Below are positions 12,026 to 24,300 of a stretch of DNA of 64,000 nt, in pieces (positions within the stretch are counted from its first letter, which is position 1; each line of letters opens with the position of its first letter). This DNA comes from Omphiscola glabra (Eukaryota; Mollusca; Gastropoda; Lymnaeidae). The DNA lies in the NCBI GenBank assembly GCA_964017045.1, contig OZ024806.1, forward strand, positions 27,063,503-27,127,502, in the 5' to 3' direction. The translations under genes and the position numbers were made by a program. The notes below the pieces were generated by a model. It did not search any database, was not told the origin of the DNA, and was given only the letters and a program-made list of their open reading frames with translations.

Positions 12026-14329
12026 GACACTGATGGGAAAAGAAACAGTATAATCATATAGCATACTTTGATGTTCCTTTTTACCCATCGAATATGTCTA
12101 AGATTTCCTATCAACTACATATCTACATGCTGAGTAATCTGTCTCTGTAGTTTTGATCTTGATAGCTCATTAGCTACATCTTCCACATTTTTTGTATTGT
12201 CCTTCTTCAGTTTTCCTTCTATCTTGTGTATATTTTATATAATTACCTAGAGGTACACTAACACATATTATATTTTAAGAAAATGTGTGTATATTTCATT
12301 GGTTGCTATTAATAAATATACTGCTTTCGAAATAAACACTTACTCATCTAATCAGTGAACACAAGAACTAAGTAGTTTAACCAACACAATATCAAAGTGC
12401 TTACAAAAGGGAAAATATTGAAAAGACGGGGTTAAAAACGTATTTAGCTCAGCACGACCGACTTTCTCGGCTGCTACTGCTTCGTAACGGATATTTATAT
12501 TGTCTTTTGAGAATGCTAACAATGCGAGGTTTCATATTCATTGTTGTTTATATCAATTATTCCAGGGGTGGCTGCATTAATTCATTGCCTGTCAATTATT
12601 TTTTTTTATGTAAATGTAATTACGATATGTAAATATATAAACACTATGCAAACTATAAATCCTTAACAACATCTATTTAATCCCAGCCTTACACCAGATG
12701 TTATTTTTCGATTAATAAAATTAGAAAATAATAGATACGGGTAATTAGCCCTTTCTAATTATTTTTTTAGCATTGATCCACAAATTGTGGTCGCCAAGTC
12801 ATTATAAGTTTGAATTTTTATATATATATTATATGTTTTATTATTCATTGCTCATTCAAGTTTCCGTGAGTAAAGTTCATGCAAAGGTATCAGTGAACAT
12901 TTTATTAGCATTGGTTTTTGTTATGTGAGAAATGGAGATTGAGAGTGTTAACTTTGATGTAAGTTGTATTAAATTGAAATTTCATACTTTAACTAAACAA
13001 CTCTTAATGCAACCTGTAGTAGAGAGTAAAGATGGACTGAGAGGGCGGCGGGTTAGTGGTGTTGAGAGAACGGGGCTTAAAGTTTGAAGACGATTTCGGT
13101 TGGCAATAGTGGGTGTGAAGTTTAAAAGAAATAGGTCTTATGGAAGGAAATGTCAAGAGGGAATCTTTTTTATCACAACTATAAATGATGCGACTAATTG
13201 TATTTTAATTATGGGAAAGATTTATTTGAATCATGGAATCTGCCTGTTCGAATGTTTCATTGCAGTAACAAATAAATTAAAGCGGAAAAAACAACGAGCA
13301 TTTAGAGAGGAATACATGGGAAGCGAAACAATAAAATTTAAATTTTGTACAAGTGAAATAATTGCTTTTTTCAAAGGGTTGAACTGGACAATCGGTCTTT
13401 GAACGTTTGCCGAAAACCCAAAGTGCCAAGAGTCAAGCCAAAGACATGTTGCAAATTAAAGAAATTTAAACATTGTTTTATTTTTATCTTTTCTAAACTT
13501 AAAATTATGTCATTTTGAGTGTTGCAAGCCCGAAGCAATGTAATGCGTACCCGATGTCCATCTAATCAGATAAAACAAATAACTGGCCCCAAGTCTTCTG
13601 CCCTTCCCTTTCCAAATTATTCCCAATCATTCACCGGTTCATAATCTACTAATCAGCACAGTACATCCGCTACTTAAAAAGCATGACCCAAATTCGGTGT
13701 GTTTGTATTGGTGTTTAAAATAAAACAACATAATAGTAATAATAATTTAAACAATAAGAAATATTTCAATGTATGCGGTCCCTTCCCACCCCCCACCCCT
13801 CCGGGGCCGGTCCGACTCTTGTCCAACCAGATAAGCGAATTATCCATTATCTTAACGTCTTTAAGAAAAGAAAAGTAAAGTACATTATGGTAAAAATATC
13901 ATACATCAACTTTTTACCAAAAATAACCTTGCTTACGAAATATTGTTAAATGAGCTTTGTTTTACACACGTAGAACATTATCAGAAATAAAATTATCGCC
14001 CGAGAAATGATCTTTTAAAGTGTTAAAATACATACATATTTGATGATTTTGAGGGAATCGGGGCCACAAAATTTTATGATTGAGTGAACCTTACTTAACA
14101 TGTATAGTATGACTCCTGGAGTTTATTTTAAATGCAATTATACTTGGTCGCAGATGAAGGTTAAAGCCATATAGAGACATGCTTCTCATATATTTTCAAC
14201 AAGTGTTTGAATCTAGATAAGGCTAAAGTAAATTATAGAATGCATTGAGTTTAATGGAACACGGGTGTGAATGGCGGCGCTGCGTGTCCGGGTCATTTTG
14301 ACTAATGCTATTCGGATTTCATTTTAGTT
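12026..14329. other. AT-rich intergenic DNA
   Basis: A donor-like GATGAGTAAGTG on the minus strand near 12335 could end a 5' UTR exon for the gene at 11045-12025. The open frame 13100-13402 (+) has no recognisable domain or splice context. Otherwise nothing supportable. Confidence 0.45.
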
Positions 14330-14480
14330 AAACTGAAGAATTAAATTTACAAACATATAGTCCATCCAATTATCTTCCGTTTGATACCTCATTTCGTCTT
14401 ACAAACCCAACAATAATATTTAAATAGTTTTGTTTTTTAATCTCAACCTCTCACTTCTGGTACCAGAATAGCCACTTAGT
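14330..14480. mobile_element. dispersed repeat, copy 1
   Basis: Matches 38215-38382 over its whole length: tgaagaatta near the start, then tcttacaaacccaacaataa and an end with acttctggtacc and tagccactt. Two diverged copies about 24 kb apart imply an interspersed element, probably a non-autonomous transposon. Termini are not resolved. Confidence 0.7.
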
Positions 14481-15342
14481 ATGGATAACTCGACTGCAAA
14501 AAAAAAAAGGAAAGGAAAAAAAAAAAGAAAAAGAAAATATATATTAAAAAATACTTTTGACCACATGAAAAAACAGGCAATAGTACAACGCATCATTAAA
14601 TTTTATAAATACAGCTGTAACAATCGCTTACTTACAAGCCTACTTACAAGTCTACCCTCTACTTGCTCACATGCTTACGCTCTACTAACTTAAACACCTA
14701 CATTCCCCGTATTGACAGGTATACACTCTATTTTCTTACACGCTTACAATCTACTTACTCACACGTCTACACTCTGTTTTCTTACACGCTCACTGTCTAC
14801 ATACTATTCATTAATAACAGTACAAATGACTGTAATGACCATTGTTACCCAGATTATTTATCTCTGTTAAAATATATATAAATAAATAATAAAAATGGAA
14901 CTACTTTTGATTTAGACCATTTAATGATCACTTTATCACGTGGCAAACATTCAAAACGTATATTTCTAAGGCTAAACAAAATCGACCAATTGAAATGTTG
15001 TTTATTTCGTAATGTTTATTTCATTATTTCTATCACACAATCCCGAGGAATGAATAGTCCGAAAATGTGTTTAAAACTGTACTTGTTTTGAGTTTTCTTT
15101 TATTTGAATGAGTTCAATCCTATTATTATAAAACCCTGTTCGTGTAGAGGCTGTGGCTAGTGCAAGGCCACCTTTGTCGAGGTATTCAATTAATCAACCG
15201 TCCATGGCTTGTCGTGTAAACGTTCTGGTGTGGCTGGGGTGAATATGCATTAGTTTGTGTTTTGTCTTTATGCAGCTATTCTTTATTACATAAATGTATT
15301 TTATTTTATTGTGACGATTATGTCTCCCTTTCTAATATGTTT
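14481..15342. other. intergenic DNA with degenerate short repeats
   Basis: 14635-14800 has imperfect copies of ttacacgcttac/tctact-type units. The stretch before 15343 ends with GATTATGT and ATGTTTATGTACAGCG, similar to the sequence before the hairpin in the LINE at 1.9 kb. It may therefore be the LINE 3' UTR in which the downstream satellite arose. Confidence 0.45.
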
Positions 15343-18300
15343 ATGTACAGCGCGGTGAGCCTAGCCCTAGGCTGGGGTACCTTGTATGTACAGCGCGGTG
15401 AGCCTAGCCCTAGGCTGGGGTACCTTGTATGTACAGCGCGGTGAGCCTAGCCCTAGGCTGGGGTACCTTGTATGTACAGCGCGGTGAGCCTAGCCCTAGG
15501 CTGGGGTACCTTGTATGTACAGCGCGGTGAGCCTAGCCCTAGGCTGGGGTACCTTGTATGTACAGCGCGGTGAGCCTAGCCCTAGGCTGTGGTACCTTGT
15601 ATGTACAGCGCGGTGAGCCTAGCCCTAGGCTGTGGTACCTTGTATGTACAGAGCGGTGAGCCTAGCCCTAGGCTGGGGTACCTTGTATGTACAGCGCGGT
15701 GAGCCTAGCCCTAGGCTGGGGTACCTTGTATGTACAGCGCGGTGAGCCTGGCCCTAGGCTGGGGTACCTTGTATGTACAGCGCGGTGAGCCTAGCCCTAG
15801 GCTGTGGTACCTTGTATGTACAGCGCGGTGAGCCTAGCCCTAGGCTGTGGTACCTTGTATGTACAGCGCGGTGAGCCTAGCCCTAGGCTGTGGTACCTTG
15901 TATGTACAGCGCGGTGAGCCTAGCCCTAGGCTGTGGTACCTTGTATGTACAGCGCGGTGAGCCTAGCCCTAGGCTGTGGTACCTTGTATGTACAGCGCGG
16001 TGAGCCTAGCCCTAGGCTGGGGTACCTTGTATGTACAGCGCGGTGAGCCTAGCCCTAGGCTGGGGTACCTTGTATGTACAGCGCGGTGAGCCTAGCCCTA
16101 GGCTGTGGTACCTTGTATGTACAGCGCGGTGAGCCTAGCTCTAGGCTGTGGTACCTTGTATGTACAGCACGGTGAGCCTAGCCCTAGGCTGTGGTACCTT
16201 GTATGTACAGCGCGGTGAGCCTAGCCCTTGGCTGTGGTACCTTGTATGTACAGCGCGGTGAGCCTAGCCCTAGGCTGGGGTACCTTGTATGTACAGCGCG
16301 GTGAGCCTAGCCCTAGGCTGGGGTACCTTGTATGTACAGCGCGGTGAGCCTAGCCCTAGGCTGTGGTACCTTGTATGTACAGCGCGGTGAGCCTAGCCCT
16401 AGGCTGTGGTACCTTGTATGTACAGCGCGGTGAGCCTAGCCCTAGGCTGTGGTACCTTGTATGTACAGCGCGGTGAGCCTAGCCCTAGGCTGTGGTACCT
16501 TGTATGTACAGCGCGGTGAGCCTAGCCCAAGGCTGTGGTACCTTGTATGTACAGCGCGGTGAGCCTAGCCCTAGGCTGGGGTACCTTGTATGTACAGCGC
16601 GGTGAGCCTAGCCATAGGCTGGGGTACCTTGTATGTACAGCGCGGTGAGCCTAGCCCTAGGCTGTGGTACCTTGTATGTACAGCGCGGTGAGCCTAGCCC
16701 TAGGCTGTGGTACCTTGTATGTACAGCGCGGTGAGCCTAGCCCTAGGCTGTGGTACCTTGTATGTACAGCGCGGTGAGCCTAGCCCTAGGCTGTGGTACC
16801 TTGTATGTACAGCGCGGTGAGCCTAGCCCAAGGCTGTGGTACCTTGTATGTACAGCGCGGTGAGCCTAGCCCTAGGCTGGGGTACCTTGTATGTACAGCG
16901 CGGTGAGCCTAGCCCTAGGCTGGGGTACCTTGTATGTACAGCGCGGTGAGCCTAGCCCTAGGCTGGGGTACCTTGTATGTACAGCGCGGTGAGCCTAGCC
17001 CTAGGCTGTGGTACCTTGTATGTACAGCGCGGTGAGCCTAGCCCTAGGCTGGGGTACCTTGTATGTACAGCGCGGTGAGCCTAGCCCTAGGCTGTGGTAC
17101 CTTGTATGTACAGCGCGGTGAGCGTAGCCATAGGCTGGGGTACATTGTATGTACAGCGCGGTGAGCCTAGCCCTAGGCTGGGGTACCTTGTATGTACAGC
17201 GCGGTGAGCCTAGCCCTAGGCTGGGGTACCTTGTATGTACAGCGCGGTGAGCCTAGCCCTAGGATGGGGTACCTTGTATGTACAGCGCGGTGAGCCTAGC
17301 CCTAGGCTGGGGTACCTTGTATGTACAGCGCGGTGAGCCTAGCCCTAGGCTGGGGTACCTTGTATGTACAGCGCGGTGAGCCTGGCCCTAGGTTGGGGTA
17401 CCTTGTATGTACAGCGCGTTGAGCCTGGCCCTAGGCTGGGGTACCTTGTATGTACAGCGCGGTGAGCCTAGCCCTAGGCTGGGGTATCTTGTATGTACAG
17501 CGCGGTGAGCCTGGCCCTAGGCTGGGGTACCTTGTATGTACAGCGCGGTGAGCCTAGCCCTAGGCTGTGGTACCTTGTATGTACAGCGCGGTGAGCCTAG
17601 CCCTAGGCTGTGGTACCTTGTATGTACAGCGCGGTGAGCCTAGCCCTAGGCTGTGGTACCTTGTATGTACAGCGCGGTGAGCCTAGCCCTAGGCTGTGGT
17701 ACCTTGTATGTACAGCGCGGTGAGCCTAGCCCTAGGCTGGGGTACCTTGTATGTACAGCGAGGTGAGCCTAGCCCTAGGCTGGGGTACCTTGTATGTACA
17801 GCGCGGTGAGCCTAGCCCTAGGCTGGGGTACCTTGTATGTACAGCGCGGTGAGCCTAGCCCTAGGCTGTGGTACCTTGTATGTACAGCTTGGTGAGCCTA
17901 GCCCTAGGCTGGGGTACCTTGTATGTACAGCGCGGTGAGCCTAGCCCTAGGCTGGGGTACCTTGTATGTACAGCGCTGTGAGCCTAGCCCTAGGCTGGGG
18001 TACCTTGTATGTACAGCGCGGTGAGCCTAGCCCTAGGCTGTGGTACCTTGTATGTACAGCGCGGTGAGCCTAGCCCTAGGCTGTGGTACCTTGTATGTAC
18101 AGCGCGGTGAGCCTAGCCCTAGGCTGGGGTACCTTGTATGTACAGCGCGGTGAGCCTAGCCCTAGGCTGGGGTACCTTGTATGTACAGCGCGGTGAGCCT
18201 ATCCCTAGGCTGTGGTACCTTGTATGTACATCGCGGTGAGCCCAGCCCTAGGCTGTGGTACCTTGTATGTACAGCGCGGTGAGCCTAGCCCTAGGCTGGG

Positions 18301-21300
18301 GTACCTTGTATGTACAGCGCGGTGAGCCTGGCCCTAGGCTGGGGTACCTTGTATGTACAGCGCGGTGAGCCTAGCCCTAGGCTGGGGTACCTTGTATGTA
18401 CAGCGCGGTGAGCCTAGCCCTAGGCTGTGGTAACTTGTATGTACAGCGCGGTGAGCCTGGCCCTATGCTGGGGTACCTTGTATGTACAGCGCGGTGAGCC
18501 TGGCCCTAGGCTGGGGTACCTTGTATGTACAGCGCGGTGAGCCTAGCCCTAGGCTGGGGTACCTTGTATGTACAGCGCAGTGAGCCTGGCCCTAGGCTGT
18601 GGTACCTTGTATGTACAGCGCGATGAGTCTAGCCCTAGGCTGGGGTACCTTGTATGTACAGCGCGGTGAGCCTAGCCCTAGGCTGGGGTACCTTGTATGT
18701 ACAGCGCGGTGAGCCTAGCCCTAGGCTGGGGTACCTTGTATGTACAGCGCGGTGAGCCTAGCCCTAGGCTGGGGTACCTTGTATGTACAGCGCGGTGAGC
18801 CTGGCCCTAGGCTGTGGTACCTTGTATGTACAGCACTGTGAGCCTGGCCCTAGGCTGTGGTACCTTGTATGTACAGCGCGGTGAGCCTGGCCCTAGGCTG
18901 GGGTACCTTGTATGTACAGCGCGGTGAGCCTAGCCCTAGGCTGAGTACCTTGTATGTACAGCGCGGTGAGCCTAGCCCTAGGCTGGGTACCTTGTATGTA
19001 CAGCGCGGTGAGCCTAGCCCTAGGCTGTGGTACCTTGTATGTACAGCGCGGTGAGCCTAGCCCTAGGCTGGGGTACCTTGTATGTACAGCGCGTTGAGCC
19101 TAGCCCTAGGCTTGGGTACCTTGTATGTACGGCGCTGTGAGCCTGGCCCTAGGCTGGGGTACCTTGTATGTACAGCGCGGTGAGCCTAGCCCTAGGCTGG
19201 GGTACCTTGTATGTACAGCGCGGTGAGCCTAGCCCTAGGCTGGGGTACCTTGTATGTACAGCGTGGTGAGCCTAGCCCTAGGCTGTGGTACCTTGTATGT
19301 ACAGCGTGGTGAGCTTAGCCCTAGGCTGGGGTACCTTGTATGTACAGCGCGGTGAGCCTAGCCCTAGGCTGTGGTACCTTGTATGTACAGCGCGGTGAGC
19401 CTAGCCCTAGGCTGTGGTACCTTGTATGTACAGCGCGGTGAGCCTAGCCCTAGGCTGTGGTACCTTGTATGTACAGCGCGGTGAGCCTAGCCCTAGGCTG
19501 GGGTACCTTGTATGTACAGCGCGGTGAGCCTAGCCCTAGGCTGGGGTACCTTGTATGTACAGCGCGGTGAGCCTAGCCCTAGGCTGTGGTACCTTGTATG
19601 TACAGCGCGGTGAGCCTAGCCCTAGGCTGTGGTACCTTGTATGTACAGCGCGGTGAGCCTAGCCCTAGGCTGTGGTACCTTGTATGTACAGCGCGGTGAG
19701 CCTAGCCCTAGGCTGTGGTACCTTGTATGTACAGCGCGGTGAGCCTAGCCCAAGGCTGTGGTACCTTGTATGTACAGCGCGGTGAGCCTAGCCCTAGGCT
19801 GGGGTACCTTGTATGTACAGCGCGGTGAGCCTAGCCCTAGGCTGGGGTACCTTGTATGTACAGCGCGGTGAGCCTAGCCCTAGGCTGGGGTACCTTGTAT
19901 GTACAGCGCGGTGAGCCTAGCCCTAGGCTGTGGTACCTTGTATGTACAGCGCGGTGAGCCTAGCCCTAGGCTGGGTTACCTTGTATGTACAGCGCGGTGA
20001 GCCTAGCCCTAGGCTGTGGTACCTTGTATGTACAGCGCGGTGAGCGTAGCCATAGGCTGGGGTACATTGTATGTACAGCGCGGTGAGCCTAGCCCTAGGC
20101 TGGGGTACCTTGTATGTACAGCGCGGTGAGCCTAGCCCTAGGCTGTGGTACCTTGTATGTACAGCGCGGTGAGCCTAGCCCTAGGCTGGGGTACCTTGTA
20201 TGTACAGCGCGGTGAGCCTAGCCCTAGGCTGGGGTACCTTGTATGTACAGCGCGGTGAGCCTAGCCCTAGGCTGGGGTACCTTGTATGTACAGCGCGGTG
20301 AGCCTGGCCCTAGGTTGGGGTACCTTGTATGTACAGCGCGTTGAGCCTGGCCCTAGGCTGGGGTACCTTGTATGTACAGCGCGGTGAGCCTAGCCCTAGG
20401 CTGGGGTATCTTGTATGTACAGCGCGGTGAGCCTGGCCCTAGGCTGGGGTACCTTGTATGTACAGCGCGGTGAGCCTGGCCCTAGGCTGGGGTACCTTGT
20501 ATGTACAGCGCGGTGAGCCTGGCACTAGGCTGGGGTACCTTGTATGTACAGCACGGTGAGCCTGGCCCTAGGCTGGGGTACCTTGTATGTACAGCGCGGT
20601 GAGCCTAGCCCTAGGCTGGGGTACCTTGTATGTACAGCGCGGTGAGCCTAGCCCTAGGCTGGGGTACCTTGTATGTACAGCGCGGTGAGCCTAGCCCTAG
20701 GCTGGGGTACCTTGTATGTACAGCGCGGTGAGCCTAGCCCTAGGCTGTGGTACCTTGTATGTACAGCGCGGTGAGCCTAGCCCTAGGCTGGGGTACCTTG
20801 TATGTACAGCGCGGTGAGCCTAGCCCTAGGCTGGGGTACCTTGTATGTACAGCGCGGTGAGCCTAGCCCTAGGCTGTGGTACCTTGTATGTACAGCGCGG
20901 TGAGCCTAGCCCTAGGCTGTGGTACCTTGTATGTACAGCGCGGTGAGCCTAGCCCTAGGCTGTGGTACCTTGTATGTACAGCGCGGTGAGCCTAGCCCTA
21001 GGCTGTGGTACCTTGTATGTACAGCGCGGTGAGCCTAGCCCTAGGCTGTGGTACCTTGTATGTACAGCGCGGTGAGCCTAGCCCTAGGCTGTGGTACCTT
21101 GTATGTACAGCGCGGTGAGCCTAGCCCTAGGCTGTGGTACCTTGTATGTACAGCGCGGTGAGCCTAGCCCTAGGCTGGGGTACCTTGTATGTACAGCGAG
21201 GTGAGCCTAGCCCTAGGCTGGGGTACCTTGTATGTACAGCGCGGTGAGCCTAGCCCTAGGCTGGGGTACCTTGTATGTACAGCGCGGTGAGCCTAGCCCT

Positions 21301-24300
21301 AGGCTGTGGTACCTTGTATGTACAGCTTGGTGAGCCTAGCCCTAGGCTGGGGTACCTTGTATGTACAGCGCGGTGAGCCTAGCCCTAGGCTGGGGTACCT
21401 TGTATGTACAGCGCTGTGAGCCTAGCCCTAGGCTGGGGTACCTTGTATGTACAGCGCGGTGAGCCTAGCCCTAGGCTGTGGTACCTTGTATGTACAGCGC
21501 GGTGAGCCTAGCCCTAGGCTGTGGTACCTTGTATGTACAGCGCGGTGAGCCTAGCCCTAGGCTGGGGTACCTTGTATGTACAGCGCGGTGAGCCTAGCCC
21601 TAGGCTGGGGTACCTTGTATGTACAGCGCGGTGAGCCTATCCCTAGGCTGTGGTACCTTGTATGTACAGCGCGGTGAGCCCAGCCCTAGGCTGTGGTACC
21701 TTGTATGTACAGCGCGGTGAGCCTAGCCCTAGGCTGGGGTACCTTGTATGTACAGCGCGGTGAGCCTGGCCCTAGGCTGGGGTACCTTGTATGTACAGCG
21801 CGGTGAGCCTAGCCCTAGGCTGGGGTACCTTGTATGTACAGCGCGGTGAGCCTAGCCCTAGGCTGTGGTAACTTGTATGTACAGCGCGGTGAGCCTGGCC
21901 CTATGCTGGGGTACCTTGTATGTACAGCGCGGTGAGCCTGGCCCTAGGCTGGGGTACCTTGTATGTACAGCGCGGTGAGCCTAGCCCTAGGCTGGGGTAC
22001 ATTGTATGTACAGCGCAGTGAGCCTGGCCCTAGGCTGTGGTACCTTGTATGTACAGCGCGATGAGTCTAGCCCTAGGCTGGGGTACCTTGTATGTACAGC
22101 GCGGTGAGCCTAGCCCTAGGCTGGGGTACCTTGTATGTACAGCGCGGTGAGCCTAGCCCTAGGCTGGGGTACCTTGTATGTACAGCGCGGTGAGCCTAGC
22201 CCTAGGCTGGGGTACCTTGTATGTACAGCGCGGTGAGCCTGGCCCTAGGCTGTGGTACCTTGTATGTACAGCACTGTGAGCCTGGCCCTAGGCTGTGGTA
22301 CCTTGTATGTACAGCGCGGTGAGCCTGGCCCTAGGCTGGGGTACCTTGTATGTACAGCGCGGTGAGCCTAGCCCTAGGCTGGGGTACCTTGTATGTACAG
22401 CGCGGTGAGCCTAGCCCTAGGCTGGGTACCTTGTATGTACAGCGCGGTGAGCCTAGCCCTAGGCTGTGGTACCTTGTATGTACAGCGCGGTGAGCCTAGC
22501 CCTAGGCTGGGGTACCTTGTATGTACAGCGCGTTGAGCCTAGCCCTAGGCTTGGGTACCTTGTATGTACAGCGCTGTGAGCCTGGCCCTAGGCTGGGGTA
22601 CCTTGTATGTACAGCGCGGTGAGCCTAGCCCTAGGCTGGGGTACCTTGTATGTACAGCGCGGTGAGCCTAGCCCTAGGCTGGGGTACCTTGTATGTACAG
22701 CGTGGTGAGCCTAGCCCTAGGCTGTGGTACCTTGTATGTACAGCGTGGTGAGCTTAGCCCTAGGCTGGGGTACCTTGTATGTACAGCGCGGTGAGCCTAG
22801 CCCTAGGCTGTGGTACCTTGTATGTACAGCGCGGTGAGCCTAGCCCTAGGCTGTGGTACCTTGTATGTACAGCGCGGTGAGCCTAGCCCTAGGCTGGGGT
22901 ACCTTGTATGTACAGCGCTGTGAGCCTAGCCCTAGGCTGGGGTACCTTGTATGTACAGCTCGGTGAGCCTAGCCCTAGGCTGGGGTACCTTGTATGTACA
23001 GCGCGGTGAGCCTAGCCCTAGGCTGTGGTACCTTGTATGTACAGCACGGTGAGCCTGGCCCTAGGCTGGGGTACCTTGTATGTACAGCGCGGTGAGCCTA
23101 GCCCTAGGCTGGGGTACCTTGTATGTACAGCGCGGTGAGCCTAGCCCTAGGCTGTGGTACCTTGTATGTACAGCGCGGTGAGCCTAGCCCTAGGCTGTGG
23201 TACCTTGTATGTACAGCGTGGTTAGCCTAGCCCTAGGCTGGGGTACCTTGTATGTACAGCGCGGTGAGCCTAGCCCTAGGCTGGGGTACCTTGTATGTAC
23301 AGCGCGGTGAGCCTAACCCTAGGCTGGGGTACCTTGTATGTACAGCGTGGTGAGCCTAGCCCTAGGCTGTGGTACATTGTATGTACAGCGTGGTGAGCCT
23401 TGCCCTAGGCTGGGGTACATTGTATGTACAGCGCGGTGAGCCTAGCCCTAGGCTGTGGTACCTTGTATGTACAGCGCGGTGAGCCTAGCCCTAGGATGTG
23501 GTACCTTGTATGTACAGCGCGGTGAGCCTAGCCCTAGGCTGTGGTACCTTGTATGTACAGCGCGGTGAGCCTAGCCCTAGGCTGGGGTACCTTGTATGTA
23601 CAGCGCGGTGAGCCTAGTCCTAGGCTGGGGTACCTTGTATGTACAGCGCGGTGAGCCTAGCCCTAGGCTGGGGTACCTTGTATGTACAGCGCGGTGAGCC
23701 TAGCCCTAGGCTGTGGTACCTTGTATGTACAGCGCGGTGAGCCTAGCCCTAGGCTGTGGTACCTTGTATGTACAGCGCGGTGAGCCTAGCCCTAGGCTGG
23801 GGTACCTTGTATGTACAGCGCGTTGAGCCTAGCCCTAGGCTTGGGTACCTTGTATGTACAGCGCTGTGAGCCTGGCCCTAGGCTGGGGTACCTTGTATGT
23901 ACAGCGCGGTGAGCCTAGCCCTAGGCTGGGGTACCTTGTATGTACAGCGCGGTGAGCCTAGCCCTAGGCTGGGGTACCTTGTATGTACAGCGTGGTGAGC
24001 CTAGCCCTAGGCTGTGGTACCTTGTATGTACAGCGTGGTGAGCTTAGCCCTAGGCTGGGGTACCTTGTATGTACAGCGCGGTGAGCCTAGCCCTAGGCTG
24101 TGGTACCTTGTATGTACAGCGCGGTGAGCCTAGCCCTAGGCTGTGGTACCTTGTATGTACAGCGCGGTGAGCCTAGCCCTAGGCTGGGGTACCTTGTATG
24201 TACAGCGCTGTGAGCCTAGCCCTAGGCTGGGGTACCTTGTATGTACAGCTCGGTGAGCCTAGCCCTATGCTGGGGTACCTTGTATGTACAGCGCGGTGAG

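Noticed and set aside
15262..19054. Open frames translating the 43-bp satellite (VQRGEPSPRLG-type)
   Set aside because: 43 is not divisible by 3, so frames close after about three units. No gene context.
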